The notes under the pieces are model-generated. The model had not been told where the DNA came from, searched no databases, and saw nothing but the letters and a program-made list of their open reading frames with translations. A program made the translations under genes and the position numbers. Source: Hyphomicrobium sp. (GTDB lineage: Bacteria > Pseudomonadota > Alphaproteobacteria > Rhizobiales > Hyphomicrobiaceae). Taken from it: DNA of 64,000 nt. Each line of letters begins with the position of its first letter. The stretch's first letter is position 1. The stretch lies in assembly GCF_019744875.1 (NCBI RefSeq), contig NZ_JAIETU010000002.1, forward strand, positions 620,001 through 684,000. Direction: 5' to 3'. Shown in pieces: positions 44,819 through 53,078 of the stretch.

Positions 44819-45403
44819 CTACTTTTTGCGCGCGGCCTCTGCGTCGCCCCGGCGGTGGGCCTCGACGCGCTCCATCAGCCAGCCCCACGCCTCGCGCTCT
44901 CGCGGGCCGGCGGTCTTCGAGATCGCGATGTCGAGGTAGGCCAGCTCCGCGTCGATCTTCTCCGGCGGCAGCATCGAAAGCCGGGTCGACAGCACCGCCA
45001 GCTCGATGACCGCAGCCTCGGCCCGGTTGTACCCGCTCCAGACCGCATGAGACGCCGCGTGCACCAGGCGACAATGAAAGCGCGGGCGCTGCGGGTCCTC
45101 GGTGATGCGCTCGACCGCGAGCTCCCAATGCGAAACGCAGTCCGCGAGGCGCACGCCCTTGACCCGGTCGGCGGCGGTGGTGGCCCAGTCGCGCCGGCCC
45201 GTGACGCAGCCCGCGAACACGCGCACGTCGCCGGGATGGCTGGCCACGGCGGCCGGGTTGGCCATCAGGTTGTCGAGGGTCCGCGAGGGCCTGAAGGGGG
45301 CGATGATCCAGCCGTCGCCGTCTTCGATCAGGCCGAGCGGAGCGATGTGCGCCTGCCCATCGGCATTGACTGTCGTGACGATGGTTTCGACGATGCGCGG
45401 CAT
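44819..45403 (-). CDS. DUF447 family (flavin-reductase-fold) protein
   Basis: 194 residues from the ATG at 45403, with TAGGAGG 6 nt upstream. It begins IVETIVTTVNADGQAHIAPLGLI, the split-barrel start of DUF447, and contains RPSRTLDNLMANPAAV and the family's SGYNRAEAAVIELAVLSTRL. DUF447 proteins occur in methanogens and in methylotrophs with H4MPT genes; their structure is like FMN-binding split barrels. The function is unknown, probably in methanofuran or H4MPT synthesis. It is the last gene of the eight-gene minus-strand operon, 10 bp after the MfnE-like gene. Confidence 0.88.
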   Translation of the reverse strand: MPRIVETIVTTVNADGQAHIAPLGLIEDGDGWIIAPFRPSRTLDNLMANPAAVASHPGDVRVFAGCVTGRRDWATTAADRVKGVRLADCVSHWELAVERITEDPQRPRFHCRLVHAASHAVWSGYNRAEAAVIELAVLSTRLSMLPPEKIDAELAYLDIAISKTAGPREREAWGWLMERVEAHRRGDAEAARKK

Positions 45404-45413
45404 GTCGAGCCTC

Positions 45414-46088
45414 CTAATCGGTCCATTTGCCCGCGGCCTGCGCGCGGGCGCGCGCAAACGCTCTGGTCCGGCTGCCGGGCGCGGCTGACGCCTTCGGCCG
45501 ATCGGGCGCGGCGTCGAGGACCTGCTCCAGCGCCGGCGCGTCGCCGGGTCCGAGCACGCTCCACGCCACATCCGCCCGGTTCACGATGACCGGAAACACG
45601 GCGTCGACAATGCCGCGGCGCGCCAGCGCGGCGGCGGTCGCGTTGCGCGGGATGCGGCAGGATTTCACGACAATGAGATCCGCTTTGCCCAAGCGTTCCG
45701 CGAGGCGCGCGGCGAGGCCATCCGAGGTGATCGACCAGTCGCGCGGAATGCGGCGGTCTCCCGCGCAGAGCCTCGCAGGCAGCCAGACGGGAACGCGCCG
45801 TTTGCGCCAGGCGCGTGCCATGCCAACCAGCGTTTCGGACGCGATGAGACGCGGCTCGATCGCGCGCATGGCATCCGCCATCTGATGCATCGCGAGCAGG
45901 GCCATGTCGTGTGCGATCTCGTCCGAAAACCCCAGCGCGCGCTGCGTGTCGCGCACGGCATCCGCGAACGGGCCGCCGCCGGGGACGATGACCACCGGAC
46001 GGCGCGCGCGCCGGACGATCGCGAGCATGGTGCGAAGTTGCCCCGTCTCGGCCAGACTGCCGCCGAGCTTGAGGACGACGGGCGTCAT
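45414..46088 (-). CDS. mfnE: Amino-acid-kinase-fold protein, MfnE-like
   Basis: 224 residues from the ATG at 46088, which overlaps the FolB-like stop (ATGA). The N-terminal MTPVVLKLGGSLAETGQL and VIVPGGGPFADAVR are the ATP/substrate loops of the aspartokinase/UMP-kinase fold; WSITSDGLAARLAERL is the conserved middle motif. In archaea MfnE phosphorylates the aminomethylfuran phosphate made by the MfnB/MfnC steps. The C-terminal ~45 residues are Ala/Arg-rich and probably flexible. Clustering with an MfnB homologue supports the assignment. Confidence 0.87.
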   Translation of the reverse strand: MTPVVLKLGGSLAETGQLRTMLAIVRRARRPVVIVPGGGPFADAVRDTQRALGFSDEIAHDMALLAMHQMADAMRAIEPRLIASETLVGMARAWRKRRVPVWLPARLCAGDRRIPRDWSITSDGLAARLAERLGKADLIVVKSCRIPRNATAAALARRGIVDAVFPVIVNRADVAWSVLGPGDAPALEQVLDAAPDRPKASAAPGSRTRAFARARAQAAGKWTD

Positions 46089-46471
46089 GCGCTCGCCTGG
46101 CGGATGCGAAAGATCTCGACGCCGCGCACGGGGCCGCGCTCGAGCTTTTCGATCAAGACGCGGATCGAGCTGATGCGCGGGTCTTTCAGCGTGCGCTCGG
46201 CGATGCCTTCGGCGAACGTCTCGATGAGATTGATGTGACCGGCCGCCATGATGTCGTTCACGATGTCGATGATGTCGGTGTAGGACGGCACCGTGTCCAT
46301 GTCGTCGCCTGACGCGCGCACGCCCTCGGCCAGATGCGCATCGATCGAGAGGCGCACCTTCTGCGTCACGCCCTTCTCCTCGGCATAGACGCCGATGTTG
46401 CAATCCACGACCCAGTCCTTGAGGAAGATCGCATCGCGGCCCAGCGCCGGCGCCTTGATCGTGCCCGTCAT
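46085..46471 (-). CDS. Dihydroneopterin aldolase-like protein
   Basis: 128 residues. It has the FolB T-fold: IFLKDWVVDCNIGVYAEEKGVTQKVRLS at the start, YTDIIDIVNDIMAAG and LIETFAEGIAERTL in the middle, and VRVLIEKLERGPVRGVEIF-type closing strand (here SSIRVLIEKLE). Tyr and Glu residues of the family are present. It probably cleaves dihydroneopterin for the pterin of H4MPT, and could serve folate as well. It overlaps both neighbours by 4 bp within the operon. Confidence 0.9.
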   Translation of the reverse strand: MTGTIKAPALGRDAIFLKDWVVDCNIGVYAEEKGVTQKVRLSIDAHLAEGVRASGDDMDTVPSYTDIIDIVNDIMAAGHINLIETFAEGIAERTLKDPRISSIRVLIEKLERGPVRGVEIFRIRQASA

Positions 46472-47226
46472 GATGCGATTTCCAATGAAGGTGTCCTCTC
46501 GAACTCGTGCGGAATGGCGCGGCGCACGGCGGACATCGCTGCGGCGTCGAGCGCCTGCTGGCGGTCGCGACCCGTGCAGAGCGCGCCTCGGAACCCGAGC
46601 ACGTCCGGCTCAAGCGCCAGAAGCTCGGGGATCTGACCCACGCGCAGCGAACCGGCAAGTCCCGCGAAGAGGCCTGCGGCCTGCGCCTCGCCGACAAAGC
46701 GGCCGAGCTCGGCGGGCGTGCGGTGGTCGCAGAGCGTGCGGCCATCTTTTACGGCAGTGTCGAGCATGACGCCGGCAAATCCCGCATCGCCAAGATGAGC
46801 GACGAGCGCGAGATCGAGCGGCGCGTCGGCCATCAGCACCGCGACGAGCGGCGTGTGAGGCGCGATCTCCTGCCCGAGGCTGCGGATGGTCGCTTCGGCG
46901 TCGCCGCCGGGGAAGAAGCCGATTTTAACGATATCGCATCCCGTCGCGGCCATTGCGGCTGCGGCCCGCACCACGGTGGCGGGATGGGCCGGCAGATCGC
47001 CAATCGTGGCACTGACGGGCACGTGGCGTGGCACCGCCTCGCGGATGGACGCAACCACCGAACAGGCGAGCGCGCCGAGCGCGCCCTCAGCGGGGTTTTT
47101 GCAATCGATGATGTCGGCGCCGTGCGCGGCCGCGAGGCGCGCTTCGGGTTCGGACATGACACTGGCTAGAAGGCGGACGAAGCGATGCGGCGTCGTCATC
47201 ATCGTCGTCATGGAAGGGACGCTCAC
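46468..47226 (-). CDS. mfnB: 4-(hydroxymethyl)-2-furaldehyde-phosphate synthase-like protein (MfnB)
   Basis: 252 residues from the GTG at 47226 (ATG 47211 is an alternative). It has a TIM barrel with LLASVMSEPEARLAAAHGADIIDCKNPAEGALG, whose Lys corresponds to the Schiff-base lysine region of archaeal MfnB, and DIVKIGFF with a second conserved Lys. In methanogens MfnB condenses two glyceraldehyde-3-phosphates into the furan of methanofuran. It is translationally coupled to the ABC transporter ATPase upstream (GTGA) and the FolB-like gene downstream (ATGA). Confidence 0.9.
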   Translation of the reverse strand: MSVPSMTTMMTTPHRFVRLLASVMSEPEARLAAAHGADIIDCKNPAEGALGALACSVVASIREAVPRHVPVSATIGDLPAHPATVVRAAAAMAATGCDIVKIGFFPGGDAEATIRSLGQEIAPHTPLVAVLMADAPLDLALVAHLGDAGFAGVMLDTAVKDGRTLCDHRTPAELGRFVGEAQAAGLFAGLAGSLRVGQIPELLALEPDVLGFRGALCTGRDRQQALDAAAMSAVRRAIPHEFERTPSLEIAS

Positions 47227-47954
47227 GTCTCGTGGAAGATCCGATTTTTCTCGGCGCGCACCTTGTCCTTGTCGGTCCGCTCGGACGGGCTCAGGTTCAC
47301 GGTGTCATCTGAGACGATAGTCGCATTTGCGGCCGACATGCGCAAGATGCGGGTGCCCAGCATGACGGCCTCGGCGCGGTCGTGGGTCACGAAGATCACC
47401 GTCGTCGGACGCCTGTTCCAGAGCGCGATCAGAAGCTCCCGCAGGCCCTCGGCGGTGGGGTCGTCGAGGGAGACAAACGGCTCGTCCATCAGCAGGACGT
47501 CGGGCTCCGTGATGAACCCGCGCGCAAGGGACGCACGCCGCTGCATACCGAGCGACAGGCGCTCAGGATACTGGGAGGCGAAGCCTTCGAGCCCCACCTG
47601 CGCCAGGATCTCATCAATGCGCGCATGCTTGGGATCGCCGTCCGGCAAGGCGAGCGCGATGTTCTCGCGCACCGTGCGCCAGGGCAAGAGGCGCGGCGAC
47701 TGGAAGATGTATCCGACGCGCGTCTCAGGGCCCCCGAGCTTGATCTCGCCCTCGAACTCGGAATCGAGCCCGGCGATGATGTTGAGCAAGGTCGACTTGC
47801 CGCAACCGGAGGGACCGGTGAGGACGACGAACGATCGCGGCTCGATCCTGATCGCGATGTCCTTCAACACCGGCTGCGCCTCGCGCACACCAGAGGCGGG
47901 ATAGATTTTCCGGACGACGCGGATGTCGAGCGGATCGTGCAGCGCGGCGGTCAT
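47223..47954 (-). CDS. ABC importer ATPase (nitrate/sulfonate/taurine type) coupled to mfn genes
   Basis: 243 residues from the ATG at 47954, overlapping the permease stop. Walker A GPSGCGKSTLL, Q-loop FQSPRLLPWRTVRENI, signature LSLGMQRRASLARGF, Walker B VLLMDEPFVSLD and switch VTHDRAEAV. The signature LSLGM is a slightly unusual variant of LSGGQ. It is related to SsuB/TauB/NrtD ATPases. It energises import with the permease and binding protein encoded just upstream, and its stop overlaps mfnB. Confidence 0.94.
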   Translation of the reverse strand: MTAALHDPLDIRVVRKIYPASGVREAQPVLKDIAIRIEPRSFVVLTGPSGCGKSTLLNIIAGLDSEFEGEIKLGGPETRVGYIFQSPRLLPWRTVRENIALALPDGDPKHARIDEILAQVGLEGFASQYPERLSLGMQRRASLARGFITEPDVLLMDEPFVSLDDPTAEGLRELLIALWNRRPTTVIFVTHDRAEAVMLGTRILRMSAANATIVSDDTVNLSPSERTDKDKVRAEKNRIFHET

Positions 47955-48739
47955 CGGCGCCACCTGTTCACGCGTGCAGCCAAGGGCTGGAGGATGCCGA
48001 ATTCGATCAACTGGATGACGATGCAGAAGGCGAGCGCATAGGCGAGGATCATCGCGACATCGAAGAGCTGGAAGTAGGTGTTGAGCTGAAAGCCGACGCC
48101 GTTCGAGCGTCCGAACAGCTCGACGACAAGCACGATCTTCCACACCAGCGACAGGCCCGTGCGCGCGGCGGCGAGGAAGAAGGGCGCGAGCTGGGGAAGC
48201 GTGACGTGGCGCAACGTCTTCCACCAGCCGAAGCGGTACATGTGCGCCATCTCATCGAGATCGCGCGAGAGGCTGCGTGCGCCCTCTCGAACCGTCACGG
48301 CGACGTTCGGGATCTTGTTGACGGCGACGGCGGTGATGGCGGCGACCTCGGTGAAGCCGAGCCAGACGTAGCACAGGAAAATGATGACGAGCGCCGGAAG
48401 GTTGAGGAACAGGATCAGCCAGCCGTCGAAGATCCGATCGATGCGGGAGCTGCGCCCCATGGCGATGCCGATGGCGGATCCGATCAGCATGGCGAGGATG
48501 AACGCGACGACAACGCGATAGAGCGTCATGCCGATGTGGAAGGTCAATTCTCCGCTCGCGAACTCGCGCATCATGGCGGCGAAGACGAGACCGGGGCCGG
48601 GCAGATGTCGATGCTGGATCAGCAGCGCCATCACCTCCCAGAACACCAGGAACAATGCGAGCGAGCCAAGGCCCCAGGCGACACGGCTCTGCCATGGCTG
48701 ATCCACGCTGGCGCGTGCCGGCATACTAGCTCGTTGCAT
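47951..48739 (-). CDS. ABC importer permease (SsuC/TauC-like)
   Basis: 262 residues and about six membrane helices, starting with LGSLALFLVFWEVMALLI. The EAA cytoplasmic loop for ATPase contact is DEMAHMYRFGWWKTLRHVTLPQLAPFF. Start candidates are ATG 48739 and ATG 48724 (MPARAS); both overlap the upstream binding-protein gene. Substrate is unknown. Confidence 0.93.
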   Translation of the reverse strand: MQRASMPARASVDQPWQSRVAWGLGSLALFLVFWEVMALLIQHRHLPGPGLVFAAMMREFASGELTFHIGMTLYRVVVAFILAMLIGSAIGIAMGRSSRIDRIFDGWLILFLNLPALVIIFLCYVWLGFTEVAAITAVAVNKIPNVAVTVREGARSLSRDLDEMAHMYRFGWWKTLRHVTLPQLAPFFLAAARTGLSLVWKIVLVVELFGRSNGVGFQLNTYFQLFDVAMILAYALAFCIVIQLIEFGILQPLAARVNRWRR

Positions 48740-49715
48740 GGTGAAACAGCTTGACGTCGAAAAGCGTGCCGTGGCCCATCAGCTCGGCGTCGCCCGCATC
48801 GACGAGCACCTGCATGAGCTTGCGCGCGGACTCGATCTCGGCGGCGCCCCACGGCTTCGGAATGCCGGCGCGGTAGGCCGCGATGATCGCGCGGAATTCA
48901 CCGTCCGAGTTCGGCTTCACGATCGGCCGCAGCCGCTCCCACGCGCTGTCGTCGGTGGCGAGCACGGCGTTGGCTTCCCGGACCAGGGAGAGCAGCGTCT
49001 CGACCTGCGCCCCGTGGGTGGCCTCGAAGGATTCCTTCCAGACGAAGCCCACCAGGGCCGGCACGGGATCGATGCCGAGATCCTTCATGACCTGTTCGAT
49101 ACTCAGGATCTCCTTGAAGCCGCTGCCCGTGAGGCGCGCGGAGTGAGTCCAGAAATTGAGGACGGCATCGAGGCGGCCCGAACGGATCTGCTCAGCCAGC
49201 AACGGCGCGGCGCCAAACTGGGGGTGAGCATAGCTCGCCATGTCCTGGCCGATAGTTTTTTTCGCGTAGGCGCGCAGGAGAAGCCAGCTCTTGTCGATGG
49301 CCGAGCCCGCGACACCGAGCGTCTTGCCGTCGAGCCCGGCGATGTCGGTGATCGGGCTGCCTTCGGCCACCACGAGACCGCCAAGCGCCGAGGAATAGGC
49401 CGAGAACTTGAGCTTTTCGCCGAGCGATCGCTGGCGCATCGCCCACGTCCAGTCGGAGACGATGACGTCCGCGCCGCCCGCGAGCAAGGCCACGGGGCCG
49501 GCCTGGTTGGACGCGACCTCGATCGTGTCGAGAGCGAGGCCGGCCTTCTTGTCGAGTTCGAGGGCGCGGATGGTCTCGACGACCCAGGAAAGGGAGCCGT
49601 ACTTCACGGAAGCGAGCCGCAAGCTCCCGGACAGGGCGGCATGGACGGGGCGCGAAACGGCGGCCGCGACAAGGCCCGCTCCGGCGCTGGCGAGCAGCCT
49701 GCGGCGGTCGATCAT
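48726..49715 (-). CDS. ABC importer substrate-binding protein (NMT1/SsuA-like) with Tat-type signal
   Basis: 329 residues from the ATG at 49715, with AAGGAAG 7 nt upstream; the open frame starts further up inside the DUF2380 gene. The N-terminus MIDRRRLLASAGAGLVAAAVSRPVHA carries a twin-arginine motif and a cleavage site, suggesting folded export. The mature protein has the NMT1/THI5-SsuA fold (LRLASVKYGSLSWVVETIRA, VALLAGGADVIVSDWTWA). Such proteins bind sulfonates, nitrate, pyrimidines or other small organics. The ligand is not evident. Its operon joins this importer to methanofuran and pterin genes, so a cofactor precursor or a related small molecule is possible. Confidence 0.92.
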   Translation of the reverse strand: MIDRRRLLASAGAGLVAAAVSRPVHAALSGSLRLASVKYGSLSWVVETIRALELDKKAGLALDTIEVASNQAGPVALLAGGADVIVSDWTWAMRQRSLGEKLKFSAYSSALGGLVVAEGSPITDIAGLDGKTLGVAGSAIDKSWLLLRAYAKKTIGQDMASYAHPQFGAAPLLAEQIRSGRLDAVLNFWTHSARLTGSGFKEILSIEQVMKDLGIDPVPALVGFVWKESFEATHGAQVETLLSLVREANAVLATDDSAWERLRPIVKPNSDGEFRAIIAAYRAGIPKPWGAAEIESARKLMQVLVDAGDAELMGHGTLFDVKLFHHATS

Positions 49716-50230
49716 TTCGTATCTTCCTTTGCCATCAGGCGATTTTTCACCAACCACCGCACGCCGTGCAACCAGGATTCATCCGTGTTGCCCTGGATCA
49801 GGACGCTCGCGTTGCTCACGAGCTTGCTTTGCGCGACGTCGACGATGGCGACGGTGAGGCTCAGATGGGTCTCGGATATCTTCTCGACGACGCTCGTCAT
49901 CGCAAGGTCGGCTTTGGCCTTGGCGGCGATGTCGATCTCGCAGCCATTGCATTCGTAAATCGGGCGAACGGCCGCGATCTCATCCTTAATCGGGGTCATG
50001 TCGATAAGCTCGTAGCGCTTATCGTCGCCCAGACGCTTCCTCAACTCGGCCTCGGCCATCGCGAGGCGCGTCTGCTCGGCTTCGGTCGGCCCGGTGACGC
50101 CCTTGAAGAAATCCTCCTCGGACTTCGGCATCGACATGTCGATGGGAAAAATCGCCAGTTTCTGGCTCGCCAAGCCCGGCCCGCCAGCCGCAGCAAGCAT
50201 TGCCACCGCGAGAACAAATCGTGCCGCCAC
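49712..50230 (-). CDS. DUF2380 secreted protein, first gene of the ABC/mfn operon
   Basis: 172 residues from the GTG at 50230, chosen because GGAGGAG lies just upstream; an ATG at 50245 would put that site inside the gene. The N-terminus is a signal peptide (FVLAVAMLAAAGGPGLAS). The mature part fits DUF2380: KLAIFPIDMSM, the conserved C-x-G-C-E motif (YECNGCEIDIAAKAKADL), and a C-terminal GNTDESWLHGVRWLVKNRL. The family has no known function. The two Cys could form a disulfide or bind metal. The stop overlaps the binding-protein start (ATGA). Confidence 0.85.
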   Translation of the reverse strand: MAARFVLAVAMLAAAGGPGLASQKLAIFPIDMSMPKSEEDFFKGVTGPTEAEQTRLAMAEAELRKRLGDDKRYELIDMTPIKDEIAAVRPIYECNGCEIDIAAKAKADLAMTSVVEKISETHLSLTVAIVDVAQSKLVSNASVLIQGNTDESWLHGVRWLVKNRLMAKEDTK

Positions 50231-50475
50231 AACTCCTCCTGACATTGCAAAATGTTCCGGACCGCCGACCGGAAGTTCTTACACTATAACGTGCGTTCTA
50301 AGACTACGGATTTGCAAGTGGGATCGCTGCAACCGAGCATTCACGGGCTGTAACAAAAGCGAGAGGCTTGCGGCCGGTGAACTTGACAATTGGCAATTCG
50401 ATGCGATGTTCCCGGGTAAGATGTTACAATGTACCCCGGCACATCGGCATGCCGGAAGGTCCGCCGGGAGGACAA

Positions 50476-51888
50476 ATGATGACCGCTTTTGCTGGGTCAG
50501 GACTGCGGTCCGCCCGGTCTGTCTCGCTTCGCCTCAACGGCACCGTACTGAGGGACTTCTCCCTCCTCGCGCTGTTGTGTGTGCCAGTCGCCTTCGGTCG
50601 CCCGGCCTTCGCCGGCGGTGACGCCGCCCCCGACAGCGGCGGACAAACGGCTGCTCCGGCGGCGACACCTGCCGCTGAGCCCGCGGCTCCGCCCGCCACG
50701 CCACCGGCCGCGGCTGAGCCTGCCGCACCCGATGCTGCGGCAGCCAAGTCCGACGCCGACACCCTGAATATCAAGCTGCTGATGGCGCGCGAAATTCGCG
50801 AAGATCGCCTGCCGCCTCTGTCGCTTCTCGACATTCCCCCGCCGGACGACGGCGTGGCCGGCGGCAAGCTCGCGATCTCGGACAACAACACCACCGGCCG
50901 CTTCCTGAAGCAGGAGTTCTCTCTCGACGTCGTCCAGAGCGCGGCGCCGGACTCCCTCGTTGCCGAAGTGGTCAAGCGCGTCAACGAAGGGATTGCCTAC
51001 ATCGTGGCGGACGTGTCCGCCGAGACGCTGCTCAAGATGGCCGATGCGATCAAGGACAAGGACGCCGTCATCTTCAACGCGGCCGCGCCGGACGAGGCGT
51101 TGCGCGAAGAGCAATGCCGCGTCAACGTCAAGCACACGCTGCCGTCGCGCTCGATGCTGACGGATGCGCTCGGCCAGTACATGGCCTGGAAGCAGTGGCG
51201 TAACTGGCTGCTCGTTGTCGGGCCGGCCAAGGAAGACGCCGCCTACGCCGATGCGATCCGCCGGACGGCCAAGCGCTTCGGGCACAAGATCGTCGAGGAG
51301 CGCGCCTTCAAGTACGACCCCGGCAGCCGGCGCTCCGACGGCGGGTTCGAACAGATTCAGCAGCAGATCCCCGGCTTCCTGCAGGGCGCGCCCGAGCACG
51401 ACGTGGTTGTCGTGGCGGACGAAGGCGAGCTGTTCGGCGACTACTTCCCCTATCGCACCTGGACCTCGCGCCCGGTGATCGGCACGGCGGGCCTCTATGC
51501 CACGTCGTGGCATCCGGCGATCGAGCTTTGGGGCGGCACGCAGTTCCAGAACCGCTTCAAGCGCCTGGCCGGCCGGCAGATGCGCGCGCTCGACTACAAC
51601 GTCTGGATGGCCGTGCGCTCGGTCGGCGAAGCGGCGACCCGCAAATCCACGGGCGATGCCAAGACGCTGATCGCCTACATGCGCTCGCCTGAATTCGAGC
51701 TGGCGGCCTTCAAGGGCCAGAAGCTGACCTATCGTCCGTGGAACGGGCAGTTGCGCCAGCCGGTGCTGCTGGTGACCGCAAAGATCCACGTCACGGTCTC
51801 GCCGCAGCCGGGCTTCCTGCATCAGGTCACGGAACTCGACACGCTCGGCGTCGACAAGCCTGAAACAAAGTGCACCGCTTTCAAATGA
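50476..51888 (+). CDS. lutA: PQQ-dehydrogenase-associated ABC substrate-binding protein (LutA-like)
   Basis: 470 residues from the ATG at 50476, with GGGAGG 5 nt upstream. A long signal region (FSLLALLCVPVAFGRPAFA) is followed by a Pro/Ala-rich linker of ~45 residues (APAATPAAEPAAPPATPP) and then a type I periplasmic-binding (Leu/Ile/Val-like) fold (LNIKLLMAREIREDRLPPLSLLD, LVVGPAKEDAAYADAIRRTAKRFG). It matches the binding protein found with PQQ-dependent alcohol dehydrogenase ABC systems, of which the lanthanide-uptake Lut cluster of Methylobacterium is an example. Lanthanide or lanthanide-chelate binding is inferred from context with xoxF. It is the first gene of the plus-strand lut-like operon. 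Confidence 0.85.
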   Translation: MMTAFAGSGLRSARSVSLRLNGTVLRDFSLLALLCVPVAFGRPAFAGGDAAPDSGGQTAAPAATPAAEPAAPPATPPAAAEPAAPDAAAAKSDADTLNIKLLMAREIREDRLPPLSLLDIPPPDDGVAGGKLAISDNNTTGRFLKQEFSLDVVQSAAPDSLVAEVVKRVNEGIAYIVADVSAETLLKMADAIKDKDAVIFNAAAPDEALREEQCRVNVKHTLPSRSMLTDALGQYMAWKQWRNWLLVVGPAKEDAAYADAIRRTAKRFGHKIVEERAFKYDPGSRRSDGGFEQIQQQIPGFLQGAPEHDVVVVADEGELFGDYFPYRTWTSRPVIGTAGLYATSWHPAIELWGGTQFQNRFKRLAGRQMRALDYNVWMAVRSVGEAATRKSTGDAKTLIAYMRSPEFELAAFKGQKLTYRPWNGQLRQPVLLVTAKIHVTVSPQPGFLHQVTELDTLGVDKPETKCTAFK

Positions 51889-51925
51889 TTCAGAAAAACA
51901 TAAGCGACACCCAAGGAGCTGCCTC

Positions 51926-52906
51926 GTGACAAGACAACGGACTCGCCTCGCCTTCGCACTCGCAGGAACGCTGCTCGCGTTCGGCGCGACGGATGCGCTG
52001 GCCTATAAGGTCTTTGTTTCGAACGAAAAGGAAAACACGATCTCGGTGATCGATTCCGAGACGCTCGATGTCGTGCACACGATCAAGACCGGCAATCGTC
52101 CGCGCGGCATCATCCTCGCCAACGAAGGCAAGTGGGTGATCGTCTGCGCCAGCGACGATCACAAGATGCAGGTGTTCGACACCAAGACCTTCGAATACGT
52201 GAAGGATCTGCCCTCGGGGCCGGATCCGGAGCTGCCGATCCTGCACACGTCCGGAAATCCGCTGTACGTTTCGAACGAGGACGACAACCTCGTCACCATC
52301 GTCGACATCTTCAAAGGCACCATCATTACCGACGTGCCTGTCGGCGTGGAGCCCGAAGGCATGGGCATGAGCCCGGACGGAAAGGTTCTGGTCAACACGT
52401 CCGAGACCACGAACATGGCGCACTTCATCGATGCGGCAACCTACAAGAACATCGACAACGTGCTCGTCGACAACCGGCCGCGCGTGGCGGAGTTCACGCC
52501 CGACGGCAAGGAAGTCTGGGTCAGCGCGGAGATCGGCGGAACGGTCACGGTCATCGAGGCGGCGACGCGCAAGGTGCTCGGCAAGGTGAACTTCGAGATC
52601 CAGGGCATCACGAAGGACGCCATTCAGCCCGTCGGCGTGCGCATCTCCAAGGACAACAAGAAGGCTTTCGTCGCGCTCGGGCCGGCTAACCGCGTCGCGG
52701 TGGTAGATGTTGCAACGCGGAAAGTCGAAAAGTACCTGCTCGTAGGCCAGAGAGTTTGGAACCTCGGCTTCACGCCGGACGAAAAACTGCTGTTCACCAC
52801 GAACGGAACATCGAACGACGTGTCGGTGATCGACGTTGCCTCCATGAAGGTGACGAAGTCGATCAAGGTCGGCCGCTATCCGTGGGGCGTGGTGGTCGCG
52901 CCGTAA
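51926..52906 (+). CDS. YVTN beta-propeller secreted protein, PQQ-ABC associated
   Basis: 326 residues from a GTG at 51926, with AAGGAG 8 nt upstream. There is a signal peptide (LAFALAGTLLAFGATDALA), then seven ~42-residue propeller repeats. Clear units are KVFVSNEKENTISVIDSETLDVVHTIKTG, PLYVSNEDDNLVTIVD, EVWVSAEIGGTVTVIEAAT and LLFTTNGTSNDVSVIDVAS. This is the beta-propeller protein regularly linked to PQQ-dependent dehydrogenase ABC genes. It is a periplasmic partner of the transporter; its ligand is unknown. Separated by 37 bp from the binding-protein gene. Confidence 0.92.
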   Translation: MTRQRTRLAFALAGTLLAFGATDALAYKVFVSNEKENTISVIDSETLDVVHTIKTGNRPRGIILANEGKWVIVCASDDHKMQVFDTKTFEYVKDLPSGPDPELPILHTSGNPLYVSNEDDNLVTIVDIFKGTIITDVPVGVEPEGMGMSPDGKVLVNTSETTNMAHFIDAATYKNIDNVLVDNRPRVAEFTPDGKEVWVSAEIGGTVTVIEAATRKVLGKVNFEIQGITKDAIQPVGVRISKDNKKAFVALGPANRVAVVDVATRKVEKYLLVGQRVWNLGFTPDEKLLFTTNGTSNDVSVIDVASMKVTKSIKVGRYPWGVVVAP

Positions 52907-53004
52907 GTGGCAAAGCCGGTGGGCAGATCGCGGTGCAGCGAGGCGGCGGGAGCGCCCACGCTTTGTCTTTGTCGCGATCCGGCCCGGCAGGTATATGTGG
53001 CCGT

Positions 53005-53049
53005 GTCGAAATTCGAGGCGTCGAAATTCGAGACGTCGAAATTCGAGAC
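53005..53049. repeat. Three tandem 15-bp repeats, each with a TCGAA-A-TTCGA palindrome
   Basis: Units at 53005-53019, 53020-53034 and 53035-53049 read GTCGAAATTCGAGRC; units 2 and 3 are identical and unit 1 differs by one base. Each holds the palindrome TCGAAATTCGA. They lie in the spacer ahead of the ATPase gene, 30 bp before its start. Confidence 0.92.
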
Positions 53050-53078
53050 AGCGGCTTGTCCGGAAAGTTCATGAACTC

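Noticed and set aside
52995-53078. ATG at 52995 as start of the lutE-like ATPase
   Set aside because: It would translate the 15-bp tandem repeats into an Arg/Asn/Ser repeat unlike any ABC ATPase N-terminus; the GTG at 53079 gives a normal protein.
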